Positions 9,946 to 17,392 of a DNA stretch of 64,000 nt are shown here, piece after piece. Source of the stretch: Jeotgalibacillus malaysiensis (GTDB taxonomy: Bacteria > Bacillota > Bacilli > Bacillales > Jeotgalibacillaceae). Within the stretch, counting starts at the first letter, position 1; each line of letters opens with the position of its first letter. The stretch covers positions 434,001 through 498,000 of the forward strand of contig CP009417.1 in assembly GCA_000818095.1 (NCBI GenBank), in the 5' to 3' direction. The notes below the pieces were generated by a model. The model worked only from the letters and a program-made list of their open reading frames with translations. It was not told where the DNA came from and did not search any database. Position numbers and translations under genes: made by a program.

Positions 9946-9969
9946 AGGGACGAATCTTTCGTCCTTTTT
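9946..9969 (+). terminator. Rho-independent terminator
   Basis: GGACGAA pairs with TTCGTCC with a 3-nt loop, followed by TTTTT. Confidence 0.85.
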
Positions 9970-9991
9970 CTTATTCTCAGTGTTAACCATG

Positions 9992-10020
9992 TTATGAAGT
10001 CAACGTCATTGAAATAGCAT
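9992..10020 (+). promoter_or_regulatory. Promoter of the TTATGA/TAGNAT family
   Basis: TTATGA, a 17-bp spacer, then TAGCAT. It matches the second promoter family of this element and lies about 57 bp before the next start codon. Confidence 0.6.
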
Positions 10021-10076
10021 AAAGGGAAGCTTAAAGGCTTCCTGCCATAGAAAAACACACCAAAGGAGTGATACCC

Positions 10077-10559
10077 ATGACAAAAATCAAGATGAAACAA
10101 GTTCTGTCGTCTGCCGGGTTGACGCTCTTCGCTCTAGGATTGACTGCACCAGTATTCGTACCGACGCAGGCAGAAGCTTCGAGCGTTGACAAGATTGTAG
10201 ATAGCAATTCAGACAGCGTCATGAAGAAAAATGCTACACAATCGACTATCCAGAAAGATGAGAACGGAAACACGTACTATTCTGCTTCTGGAGAAATCCC
10301 AAGCGTGAATGCAACAGATGCCAACAATTGGGCGAAGCGAAAAGGCGGAGACGTTATCGGATTCTTCACCACGCTTGCACAACCATTGTCCGTCATTATC
10401 TTCATTATTTCTGCCATCCTGGTTGGAATTGGAGCCGTGGCGAAGAGTGATTGGTTCAAACGAGGCATCTTCGGAATGGCAATCGCCATCGTGATGTGGA
10501 CAGCCGTTGTCTTTGCACCTGAGCTCATCCAATTCTTCTCTGAATGGTTGGCGGCTTAA
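10077..10559 (+). CDS. Pilin-like (VirB2-type) secreted membrane protein
   Basis: 160 residues with a clear signal peptide (hydrophobic core VLSSAGLTLFALGLTAPVF, likely cleavage after AEA near residue 33). Two transmembrane segments in the C-terminal half (about 100-122 and 130-152) are joined by the basic loop KSDWFKRG. This is the VirB2/TrbC pilin layout and resembles the partial gene at the left edge. ATG 10077 follows AAAGGAG by 8 nt; GTG 10068 is too close. It is a single-gene unit between two terminators with its own promoter, suggesting separate control of pilin dose. Confidence 0.6.
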   Translation: MTKIKMKQVLSSAGLTLFALGLTAPVFVPTQAEASSVDKIVDSNSDSVMKKNATQSTIQKDENGNTYYSASGEIPSVNATDANNWAKRKGGDVIGFFTTLAQPLSVIIFIISAILVGIGAVAKSDWFKRGIFGMAIAIVMWTAVVFAPELIQFFSEWLAA

Positions 10560-10575
10560 GTGTTTATGATTTCAG

Positions 10576-10600
10576 AAAGAGACTTCCATAGTCTCTTTTT
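10576..10600 (+). terminator. Rho-independent terminator
   Basis: AGAGAC pairs with GTCTCT over a 7-nt loop, followed by a T run. Confidence 0.8.
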
Positions 10601-10634
10601 TGTTTGCCTTAAAAGGGAGCAGATAGAATATTTA

Positions 10635-10663
10635 TTGACAATAGACAATATAAATGTCATACT
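10635..10663 (+). promoter_or_regulatory. secA promoter with variant palindromic operator
   Basis: TTGACA, 17 bp, CATACT. The -35 is the left arm of TTGACAATAGACAA, a one-mismatch copy of the element-wide palindrome. Confidence 0.75.
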
Positions 10664-10710
10664 GTAGTAGAAAAAACAAATGGAACAGAATGCTAAAAGG
10701 AGTGGATAGG

Positions 10711-13077
10711 ATGGGTATTTTAAAAGCCTTGAAAGAGTCAGAAACAAAACGTTTCTTAAAATATGCAGAAAAGAAAGTCAAAAAGATTGAGAATTTGTCG
10801 GAGCAAATGAAATCCCTCTCTGATGAAACGTTAAAATCAAAAACAGTAGAATTCAAAGAACGATTCAAGTCAGGTGAGAGCCTCGATGAATTGTTGGTTG
10901 AAGCCTTTGCCGTTTGTCGAGAAGCTTCAGAGCGAGTACTTGGCATGCGTCATTATCCTGTACAGCTCATTGGTGGGATTGCCCTTCATGAAGGAACCAT
11001 TGCTGAGATGCGTACAGGTGAAGGGAAAACACTTGTCGCAACCCTATCCGCTTACTTAAATGCCTTGTCTGGAGAGGGTGTTCACGTTGTTACGGTAAAC
11101 GATTATCTTGCTCAACGTGACCATGACATCATGGCTCCACTATATCAATTCCTCGGACTTACTACCGGCGTCGTAACTGGAGATATTGACCCTTCTTATC
11201 GCAAAGAACAATATCAAGCAGACATTACGTATATCACAAATACAGAGCTTGGCTTTGACTTCCTTCGAGACAATATGGTGATGAGTAAAGATGAGCGAGT
11301 GCAACGGAAGCTCACGTATTGTATTGTCGATGAAGTGGACAGTGTCCTTTTGGATGATGCCCGTACTCCACTCATTATCTCTGGTGGAGGGGAAGAGCCA
11401 ACACACTACTATAAGGTGGTGGATATGTTTGTTCGAACGTTGAAAAAAGATAAAGATTTCAAGAAAGACGAAGAACACAAGCAGATTTGGTTAACCGATG
11501 AGGGGATTGACAAAACAGAACGATTCTTCCGATTGAAGAACTTTACAACAGAAGAAGGCATGTCGATTCGATTCCATATTGAGAAAGCACTTTATGCTCA
11601 TCAGTACATGGAAATCGACCGTGATTACATCGTTCGAAATGGGGAAGTGCTCATCATTGACCAGGGAACAGGACGTGTGTCAGATGGTCGCCGATTCTCA
11701 AATGGGCTTCACCAATGTCTTGAAGCCAAAGAAGGTGTGAAGATTCAGAAGGAAAATAAGACCCTTGCAACGATTACGTATCAAAACTTTTTCCTTTTGT
11801 ACGAAAAAATTGCAGGTATGACAGGAACGGCTAAGACAGAAGAAGTTGAGTTCCGTGAAATCTATGGTCTTTCAGTTCATGTCATCCCAACAAACAAACC
11901 TGTGCTTCGTCAAGACCTTGATGACAAACTCTATTTGACGGCAACAGCCAAATATAATGCTATTGTTGAGGATGTGTTGGATTGTGTTAAACGTGGACAA
12001 CCGGTCTTAATCGGTACATCAAGTATTGAGAAATCAGAGCTTGTATCGAGTCTCCTTCTGGAAAAAGGTATCACGCATGTCGTATTAAATGCGAAAAACC
12101 ATGCGAAAGAAGCAGATATCGTCCAAAATGCCGGACAACGTGGGGTTGTTACCATTGCAACCAACATGGCAGGACGTGGAACGGATATTAAATTAGGTGA
12201 AGGTGTACGGGAAGTCGGAGGATTGAAAATCATCGGGACAGAACGACATGAAAACCGACGGATTGACAATCAGCTTCGTGGTCGTTCTGGTCGTCAGGGA
12301 GACCCGGGGATGTCGCAGTTTTATCTCTCGTTTGATGATGACCTTCTTCGTATCTTTGCTCCGCCTGCCATTAAGCAACGACTCAAACAGCTGGTGACAG
12401 ACGAGGATTCCGAAATTGAGAACAAGTTCTTGTTAAAAACGATTCAATCGTCACAAAAGAAACTTGAAGGAAGTCATTATGATATGCGTAAAGAAACCAT
12501 CAAGTACGATAGTATTAATAACCAACAGCGTTTGAAGCTTTATGAAGAGCGAAATCTGTTGTTAGATGGGAAAGTCGATGTGTTTGATGCATTAGAGCGT
12601 GCCGCTCTCGAATTCGTGAAGCAAACGTTCCATAGCACATTCGAAGACTGGAAGATTCACGGCGATGATGAGAGCTATTTCCGTTCAGCGAAAACATTTG
12701 TCGAGATGATGGTCTCGTTTGGATTGGTCATTTCGCTCGATGGACTCAATGAACTTGAAGGGCAAAAACCAAAAACCATTGAAAACTGGTTAGCTGAGCA
12801 GGTATATCCCGTTTTATTGGAACGAAAATCTCAACTAAAAGAGCAAGAAGATATGCTTCGTATCCAAATCCTGCAAGGGATTGACCAGGCATGGACAGAC
12901 CACTTAGAAGCACTAAATCAAATCAAAGAAGATGTTCGCTTTGCTTCCTACAAACAGGCGAATCCGGTTCAGGAATACAATCAGGAATCACTGATTGCCT
13001 TTAACCAAATGAGCGATGCGATTACCGCTTATATGGGTCGTCTGCTTTTGCAATCAAACTATCAAGATGAAGCGTGA
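10711..13077 (+). CDS. secA: SecA-type preprotein translocase ATPase (accessory, SecA2-like)
   Basis: 788 residues. Typical SecA features: MRTGEGKTLVA (Walker A from residue 103), VDEVDSVLLDDARTPLIISG (Walker B Asp 207), GTDIKLGEGV, and RGRSGRQGDPG. The C-terminal Cys-rich zinc/SecB-binding tail is absent and the sequence ends in QSNYQDEA, as in accessory SecA2 proteins. ATG 10711 is preceded by AAAAGGAGTGGATAGG; an upstream in-frame ATG lacks a ribosome binding site and would lie at the transcription start. It probably exports element-encoded or pilus-related proteins through the membrane; it has its own regulated promoter next to the conjugation genes. No SecY2 is visible in the window. Confidence 0.93.
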   Translation: MGILKALKESETKRFLKYAEKKVKKIENLSEQMKSLSDETLKSKTVEFKERFKSGESLDELLVEAFAVCREASERVLGMRHYPVQLIGGIALHEGTIAEMRTGEGKTLVATLSAYLNALSGEGVHVVTVNDYLAQRDHDIMAPLYQFLGLTTGVVTGDIDPSYRKEQYQADITYITNTELGFDFLRDNMVMSKDERVQRKLTYCIVDEVDSVLLDDARTPLIISGGGEEPTHYYKVVDMFVRTLKKDKDFKKDEEHKQIWLTDEGIDKTERFFRLKNFTTEEGMSIRFHIEKALYAHQYMEIDRDYIVRNGEVLIIDQGTGRVSDGRRFSNGLHQCLEAKEGVKIQKENKTLATITYQNFFLLYEKIAGMTGTAKTEEVEFREIYGLSVHVIPTNKPVLRQDLDDKLYLTATAKYNAIVEDVLDCVKRGQPVLIGTSSIEKSELVSSLLLEKGITHVVLNAKNHAKEADIVQNAGQRGVVTIATNMAGRGTDIKLGEGVREVGGLKIIGTERHENRRIDNQLRGRSGRQGDPGMSQFYLSFDDDLLRIFAPPAIKQRLKQLVTDEDSEIENKFLLKTIQSSQKKLEGSHYDMRKETIKYDSINNQQRLKLYEERNLLLDGKVDVFDALERAALEFVKQTFHSTFEDWKIHGDDESYFRSAKTFVEMMVSFGLVISLDGLNELEGQKPKTIENWLAEQVYPVLLERKSQLKEQEDMLRIQILQGIDQAWTDHLEALNQIKEDVRFASYKQANPVQEYNQESLIAFNQMSDAITAYMGRLLLQSNYQDEA

Positions 13078-13102
13078 GAGAGGGATTAATCCCTCTCTTT
13101 TG
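13076..13102 (+). terminator. Rho-independent terminator
   Basis: The palindrome AGAGGGATTAATCCCTCT overlaps the secA stop region and is followed by TTTTG. Confidence 0.85.
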
Positions 13103-13170
13103 TTCTCTTATGAGTGAGATGGAAGAGAACGCATAGCATAGAGAAAGAGTTTTTAGAAAGGAGAGATGGT

Positions 13171-13356
13171 ATGGCACATTATATGATGAATAAACTTCTC
13201 ATCTTCTTGATGTCTATTTCTCTACTTGCATTTGGAATTCATTTTTATGGAAATGTTCCTACGTCATGGATAGCAATAGTTATGGCGATTGGGTATGTAT
13301 TCTTGGGGTTCATTGCTTGGAAGAATGAAAAAAAATATCGACATCTAAAGAGGTAA
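13171..13356 (+). CDS. Small two-helix membrane protein of unknown function
   Basis: 61 residues with two transmembrane segments (about 7-25 and 32-50) and a basic C-terminus (KNEKKYRHLKR). ATG 13171 is supported by AGAAAGGAGAGA; an upstream in-frame ATG at 13114 has no ribosome binding site. TAGCAT occurs at 13134, but TTATGA is 20 bp upstream of it, so the promoter is uncertain. I do not recognise a family. Confidence 0.6.
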   Translation: MAHYMMNKLLIFLMSISLLAFGIHFYGNVPTSWIAIVMAIGYVFLGFIAWKNEKKYRHLKR

Positions 13357-13361
13357 TAATA

Positions 13362-13390
13362 TTGACAATAGTCAATAATAAAAGTAAAAT
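13362..13390 (+). promoter_or_regulatory. Promoter with perfect palindromic operator
   Basis: TTGACA, 17 bp, TAAAAT. TTGACAATAGTCAA (13362-13375) includes the -35. Confidence 0.8.
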
Positions 13391-13426
13391 AGAATCACAA
13401 ACAACAACCAAAAGGGGATGTTCAAT

Positions 13427-13810
13427 ATGGAACTTACACTGCATAAACTTCAAAAAACGGATTTTGACTTTTTAAATAAGATGTCTTTTCAGGAGAAAGA
13501 TTTTGAATCAATTCGAGAGCTGTTGACACCTGAACACAATGTCGTAGATAATACTCCAACACCATCGTGGGCATCACAGGTACAAGATATCTTCGAAAAC
13601 AAAGTGGTCACGTACACAGAACGAGAAATTCAAGAATTAGATTTTCTTGGATTAAAGGTGATGAAAAATGAAGAATCAGTCATCGTTTCGCTAGGACGTG
13701 TCGGCGATGTGGAGTCTGTTATTGAAATCTTATTCAATAAAACACAAGACGGTGAGACATTCACACTTCAGTATGACTCTGTAAAAACGATGGATTCAGC
13801 CGTTGCGTAA
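13427..13810 (+). CDS. Hypothetical protein
   Basis: 127 residues, acidic, no transmembrane segment or recognisable motif. AAAGGGG lies 9 nt before ATG 13427; ATG 13418 abuts it and is less likely. It is a monocistronic unit between a palindrome-type promoter and a terminator, so the gene is probably real and under the element's regulon. Function unknown. Confidence 0.7.
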   Translation: MELTLHKLQKTDFDFLNKMSFQEKDFESIRELLTPEHNVVDNTPTPSWASQVQDIFENKVVTYTEREIQELDFLGLKVMKNEESVIVSLGRVGDVESVIEILFNKTQDGETFTLQYDSVKTMDSAVA

Positions 13811-13816
13811 CGAAGA

Positions 13817-13845
13817 AAAGCCTACAATCTGTAGGCTCTTTTTTA
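13817..13845. terminator. Bidirectional terminator between convergent genes
   Basis: AGCCTAC pairs with GTAGGCT over AATCT and is followed by CTTTTTT on the + strand; the gene at 13846 converges from the other side. Confidence 0.8.
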
Positions 13846-14124
13846 TTAGTCATCCAAACTTTTCAGCCACAATTGGATGTGATAAACAGAAGTTGAGATG
13901 CTATCCAGTGCATGGTAATGTTCCTGGGATATCTCTTTCCATTGAAAAAAGACCTCTTCTCCTTCATCCATTCGCTTTTTAATGAGCCAATAATTGTTCG
14001 TGTTTTCATTGAACTCTGCACACTCTGCTCCCTGCAATAGCTCTATTCTCTTTTCCTTTAATATCGTTAACAAGTCAACATCATTGATAGACACCTGTAT
14101 CGTCGTTGGTAATTCTATCTTCAC
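13846..14124 (-). CDS. Hypothetical protein
   Basis: 92 residues, no transmembrane segment. It starts MKIELPTTIQVSINDVDLLTILKEKR and ends in an aromatic-rich helix. The ribosome binding site AAGGGGTGG (reverse strand) and a consensus promoter support expression. No family recognised. Confidence 0.65.
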   Translation of the reverse strand: MKIELPTTIQVSINDVDLLTILKEKRIELLQGAECAEFNENTNNYWLIKKRMDEGEEVFFQWKEISQEHYHALDSISTSVYHIQLWLKSLDD

Positions 14125-14147
14125 TTTGAACCACCCCTTTAAGAAAA

Positions 14148-14176
14148 AGTATAGGGCTCAGATATTTTATTGTCAA
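14148..14176 (-). promoter_or_regulatory. Reverse-strand sigma-A promoter
   Basis: On the reverse strand TTGACA, 17 bp, TATACT. The -35 lacks the second palindrome arm, so this looks constitutive. Confidence 0.75.
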
Positions 14177-14296
14177 TTAAAAATGACTTATGTGATTTTT
14201 GGTTGAGATTGTTGATTTTCGAGCAGGGAATGAAATGGGTTTCACCCGTGTAAATTAATACATAGCCATTATTAAAACCAAAGGGGGAGTTCACCT

Positions 14297-14905
14297 ATGA
14301 AAAAACTACCAGTACTAAAACAACACACACCCATCCATCCATGGAGAAATATTTCAGAACATGTCGGGATTGGAGATATTGTGTACATCACAAAACCTAT
14401 TCAAGGCAATGTATTTCGATTCCAGCTCACCAAAAAAGATTTTATTGTGGAATGGGATGTCAAACCTGAGAATTACAAAGAAATTGAAAGAAAATGTCTT
14501 ATCAACCTAGAAAGTGATGAATGGTCAAATAAATTTATTGGCTATGCGTATTACGGAGAGCAAGATGTCGTTCTTTTTTCCATCTATGATTTAACCTTCC
14601 ATGTTTACCTTGATGGAGAAACAGTTCAACAAATTGCAGAAGAATTTGGGTTTGAAAAGCATCCTATCCTTTATCATGGAAGTGTAAAACCTGAACCTCA
14701 AGAGTCGGTGTCGGAATTCTTAATGAACGTTATTAATCAAAAACAAAAACGACATCGTGAAGATTCCCTAGAAGAACAAGTAATAATTGAGAACATTTCA
14801 CGAGTCTATCAATACAGACGGATTATTGGTCAATGGTCTTTCCAGAATAAAAAAGAAGACGAAAAGAAAGAGCAGAATAAAGTGTATGTAGGAAATTTAT
14901 TTTGA
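14297..14905 (+). CDS. Hypothetical protein
   Basis: 202 residues. Mixed alpha/beta composition with a charged C-terminal helix (NKKEDEKKEQNKVYVG). The ribosome binding site AAAGGGGGAG supports ATG 14297. The leader contains a short hairpin (GGGT/ACCC) near 14240. The next promoter overlaps the end of this gene, so the two are transcribed separately as well. No domain recognised. Confidence 0.65.
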   Translation: MKKLPVLKQHTPIHPWRNISEHVGIGDIVYITKPIQGNVFRFQLTKKDFIVEWDVKPENYKEIERKCLINLESDEWSNKFIGYAYYGEQDVVLFSIYDLTFHVYLDGETVQQIAEEFGFEKHPILYHGSVKPEPQESVSEFLMNVINQKQKRHREDSLEEQVIIENISRVYQYRRIIGQWSFQNKKEDEKKEQNKVYVGNLF

Positions 14906-14930
14906 CTATTGTCAATAAAAATGATACGAT
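14902..14930 (+). promoter_or_regulatory. Promoter with perfect palindromic operator
   Basis: TTGACT, 17 bp, TACGAT; TTGACTATTGTCAA at 14902-14915 overlaps the stop codon of the upstream gene. Confidence 0.75.
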
Positions 14931-14965
14931 AAAGGTACAAACTAGAATAAAAGGAGTGGTTGACT

Positions 14966-15325
14966 ATGCCAACAATTAAACAGAAACAGGTGACCATTGT
15001 CAGTGTCGAATACGACTTAAATGTCGTTCAGATTGGAGAACGAGTTCTTATTCAACACGATAAACAGAACCAGCATGACAAGCATGCATTAAAGGTTGTT
15101 CGAGAAATAAACAAAACGGATATCGGATTCGTTGCGGCAAGCCCACATACCATCAAAAATGGCTGTGTGTCAAACTCTGACATCTTACGAAATATTCCAT
15201 CGGATACCATTCCACTCATCGGAAAGGTCGTAAGAAAGGCAGAGGTTAACTACCGAAACGGAGATATCGTCACCGTGTTGATTGTAGAAGTAAATGTGGT
15301 AGAACCGGATGTAAAAGCTGGTTGA
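14966..15325 (+). CDS. Small HIRAN-like domain protein
   Basis: 119 residues. The pattern V.L...D..NQHDKHALKVV....IGFVAASPHTI......VLIVEVNV resembles HIRAN domains, which recognise DNA 3' ends or stalled forks and are often fused to helicases or nucleases. The central IGF motif and the preceding H-D-x-H-A-L are the main signal. A related pattern occurs at the N-terminus of the MoxR protein (36149). ATG 14966 follows AAAGGAG by 9 nt; TTG 14960 is also in frame. The family assignment is tentative. Confidence 0.55.
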   Translation: MPTIKQKQVTIVSVEYDLNVVQIGERVLIQHDKQNQHDKHALKVVREINKTDIGFVAASPHTIKNGCVSNSDILRNIPSDTIPLIGKVVRKAEVNYRNGDIVTVLIVEVNVVEPDVKAG

Positions 15326-15344
15326 TTTCCCTTATCGAAATATG

Positions 15345-15387
15345 AAGAGCTCTCACTTACTTTTTGTCGAAGTCGTGAGAGTTTTTT
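15345..15387 (+). terminator. Probable terminator
   Basis: CTCTCAC pairs with GTGAGAG across a long loop, followed by TTTTTT. The T run overlaps the next -35 box. Confidence 0.6.
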
Positions 15388-15414
15388 GACTTTTGTATAT
15401 AAAAATGTTATACT
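15386..15414 (+). promoter_or_regulatory. Strong promoter of the dihydrofolate reductase gene
   Basis: TTGACT, 17 bp, TATACT; no palindromic operator. The leader is about 52 nt. Confidence 0.8.
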
Positions 15415-15472
15415 ATATTATAAATATAAGCATTGAAAAAACGTGAATATAGAGATATTGGAGGTGGGTATA

Positions 15473-16117
15473 TTGCCGGACACAAACCAAACGTTCCACA
15501 AGCAACCGTTAAATTTGATTGCCTGCGTAAATAAACAGAATGCATTGGGAAAAGGTGGCGAGTTGCTATATCGAATCACACATGATTTTGAATGGTTTAA
15601 AACGCTAACCAAAGGTCACATCGTCGTCATGGGGTATAAGACCTTTCTAGAGATTGGAAAGCCACTCCCGGAACGAATCAACCTGGTTTATGTTGACGCT
15701 ATGCGACCGAAACCAACATTACCAGAAGGAATCATTCCAGTTAGTTCGCTCGATGAAATCTTCCTGATTGCGGGATTCAATAGTCATTTAGAAATATTCA
15801 TCCTTGGTGGTGAAAAGCTTTTTAAAGAAGCGTTTGAGTATGGAGTAGACACCATCTATCGTACCTTTGTCCATGAAGAAAAAGATGGCGACGTTCACTT
15901 TATTCCTTTCGAAAAAATTAAAGCGTCCTACCGTCTCAAAAATGTACTCCCTGATACGTTTGAAGGCGTTAATCACATCGATAAAAAGCATGTGAAATAC
16001 CAATTCGAAATCTGGGAAAAAAGACTGGACAATCAATCAGAAAAAGCAATGGAATGGTTATATAAACAGAAAGGACGTGTGGTGGATGAATTGGGAAGAA
16101 ATCAAGAAGAGACATGA
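15473..16117 (+). CDS. dfrA: Dihydrofolate reductase
   Basis: 214 residues from TTG 15473, which lies 8 nt after GGAGG; GTG 15443 is in frame but lacks a ribosome binding site. DHFR signatures: LIACVNKQNALGKGGELLYR at the N-terminus (Met20-loop region), HDFEWFKTLT with the catalytic Asp, HIVVMGYKTFLEIGKPLP (NADPH-binding) and IFILGGEKLFKEA. It reduces dihydrofolate to tetrahydrofolate for thymidylate and purine synthesis, fitting the ribonucleotide reductase operon nearby. At the C-terminus an extension of about 45 residues goes beyond a typical 160-residue DHFR. No thymidylate synthase is visible in the window. Confidence 0.88.
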   Translation: MPDTNQTFHKQPLNLIACVNKQNALGKGGELLYRITHDFEWFKTLTKGHIVVMGYKTFLEIGKPLPERINLVYVDAMRPKPTLPEGIIPVSSLDEIFLIAGFNSHLEIFILGGEKLFKEAFEYGVDTIYRTFVHEEKDGDVHFIPFEKIKASYRLKNVLPDTFEGVNHIDKKHVKYQFEIWEKRLDNQSEKAMEWLYKQKGRVVDELGRNQEET

Positions 16118-16727
16118 ATCACTAAAGATGAAAACGCATGCTGAAGAGATGGCACTAGAGTCGTTGAAAGAACAAAAAAGCAAACAAGAAATGGAACTGT
16201 TCAAAGTACAACGTGAGAACTACAACAAAAAAGTAGTGAAAGAGCTATTGGAAAAATCCTCTGACGAAGCACGGAAGAACGGGAAAGAAGTTCTTGAAAA
16301 AACAGCGACGAACTCCGTCCAAATGGTGCTAGGCGACAAATATTCCGTTCAAATCAAATTAGACTCTCAACGGGGTGTGCCAACTGCAGACGTAGACATT
16401 GTAAAAGACACTTCCAAAGGGAAGATGGTCATTGAGGCAATGGAAGAAGGCGGAGGGATTCGTGACATTTTGTCACTCTCTACATTCGTTTCAAACGGCA
16501 TGCTAGTAGGAGAAGATAATAAATCTCCGAACTTTTTTGACGAACCAACCAAGTTTGTTTCGGCAGAACACAAACCGGCTGTTGCAAACTTCATGAAAGA
16601 GCTAGTTGACTATACTGAAAAACAAACGATGCTAGTGACGCACGACTTAGAATACCTTCCTTCTGTCGGAGATACGGTTTATCTTGTTGAAATTGAGGAC
16701 GGCGTCAGCAAAATGACGAAGCAATAG
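16086..16727 (+). CDS. C-terminal half of an SMC/Rad50-like ABC ATPase, standing alone
   Basis: 213 residues. The first 70 form a charged helix (likely coiled coil). Then come EEGGGIRDILSLSTF, which resembles an ABC signature, FFDEPTKFVS, a Walker B/D-loop-like stretch, and TMLVTHD, an H-loop-like stretch. There is no Walker A P-loop. The protein is thus the C-terminal lobe of a Rad50/RecN-type ATPase without its N-terminal half. ATG 16086 lies within the end of dfrA (32-nt overlap) and follows AAAGGA. It might act with an N-lobe partner encoded elsewhere, or be a non-ATPase scaffold. Confidence 0.6.
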   Translation: MNWEEIKKRHESLKMKTHAEEMALESLKEQKSKQEMELFKVQRENYNKKVVKELLEKSSDEARKNGKEVLEKTATNSVQMVLGDKYSVQIKLDSQRGVPTADVDIVKDTSKGKMVIEAMEEGGGIRDILSLSTFVSNGMLVGEDNKSPNFFDEPTKFVSAEHKPAVANFMKELVDYTEKQTMLVTHDLEYLPSVGDTVYLVEIEDGVSKMTKQ

Positions 16728-16763
16728 GCTAGAACGCATACACACTATATCTAGTAGTTCATG

Positions 16764-16797
16764 ATACACCCTATGTCAATATAGGGTGTATTTTTTG
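16764..16797 (+). terminator. Rho-independent terminator
   Basis: TACACCCTAT pairs with ATAGGGTGTA, followed by TTTTTT. Confidence 0.9.
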
Positions 16798-16818
16798 TAT
16801 AGCTCGAACATGAGTGCG

Positions 16819-16847
16819 TTGACTATTGTCCTAAAAATGAATAGACT
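16819..16847 (+). promoter_or_regulatory. nrd operon promoter with variant palindrome
   Basis: TTGACT, 17 bp, TAGACT. TTGACTATTGTCCT is a two-mismatch copy of the operator. Confidence 0.75.
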
Positions 16848-16864
16848 AAAAGTACAAAGTGAGT

Positions 16865-16901
16865 GGACGCAAGAGAGAGAAAAAGCGTCCGTTCATTTTT
16901 T
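16865..16901 (+). promoter_or_regulatory. Leader hairpin of the nrd operon, possible attenuator
   Basis: GGACGC pairs with GCGTCC over a 14-nt purine-rich loop and is followed 5 nt later by TTTTTT, resembling a weak intrinsic terminator between the promoter and nrdI. No alternative antiterminator is obvious. Confidence 0.4.
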
Positions 16902-16972
16902 CTACTTTTCAGATGAATTATCTGAAAATAGTGTCGTGTCGTAATTGTTTTGTAGTAAGAAGGGACGTGAGA

Positions 16973-17392
16973 ATGATGGAAAAACCGATTGTCATTGCCT
17001 ATGACTCCCGTACTGGGAATGTTGAATGGTTTGCAAAGCAATTGGGATATCCGGTTAAACCGGTAACAGACTTCGAAGGTGAAATGGATGAGCAGGTATT
17101 CCTGGTTACCCATACATTTGGACGTGGCAGTGTGCCAAAGAACACACAAGCTTTCTTAGACCGTTATGCAGGTAACACCATTGGCGTCTGCGTGAGCGGA
17201 GATAACCGATGGGGCTCACTCTTTGCACTTGCAGGAGATAAAATACGACTGGAGTACGAAATCCCACTCGTCCGAAAACTTGACCTTCGTGGATATCCGA
17301 GTGATATCGAAGCCGTTAAGAAGTGGATTCAAGAGTGGATGAAAAATAATGAAACAAAACGAATGGAGGAGATGCTATGTCAGCAGAAGTAA
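16973..17392 (+). CDS. nrdI: NrdI flavodoxin-like ribonucleotide reductase maturation protein
   Basis: 139 residues. The FMN-binding start IVIAYDSRTGNVEWFAKQL and the loop VTHTFGRGSVPKNTQAFL identify NrdI, which supplies the oxidant for assembling the manganese-tyrosyl cofactor of NrdF. ATG 16973 (ATG 16976 equally possible) follows AGAAGGGACGTGAGA. The 3' end overlaps nrdE by 16 nt, so translation is coupled. First gene of nrdI-nrdE-nrdF-nrdH. Confidence 0.92.
   Translation: MMEKPIVIAYDSRTGNVEWFAKQLGYPVKPVTDFEGEMDEQVFLVTHTFGRGSVPKNTQAFLDRYAGNTIGVCVSGDNRWGSLFALAGDKIRLEYEIPLVRKLDLRGYPSDIEAVKKWIQEWMKNNETKRMEEMLCQQK

Noticed and set aside
13362-13375. Palindrome as a LexA box
   Set aside because: The Gram-positive LexA consensus is CGAAC-N4-GTTCG, which does not match TTGACAATAGTCAA.
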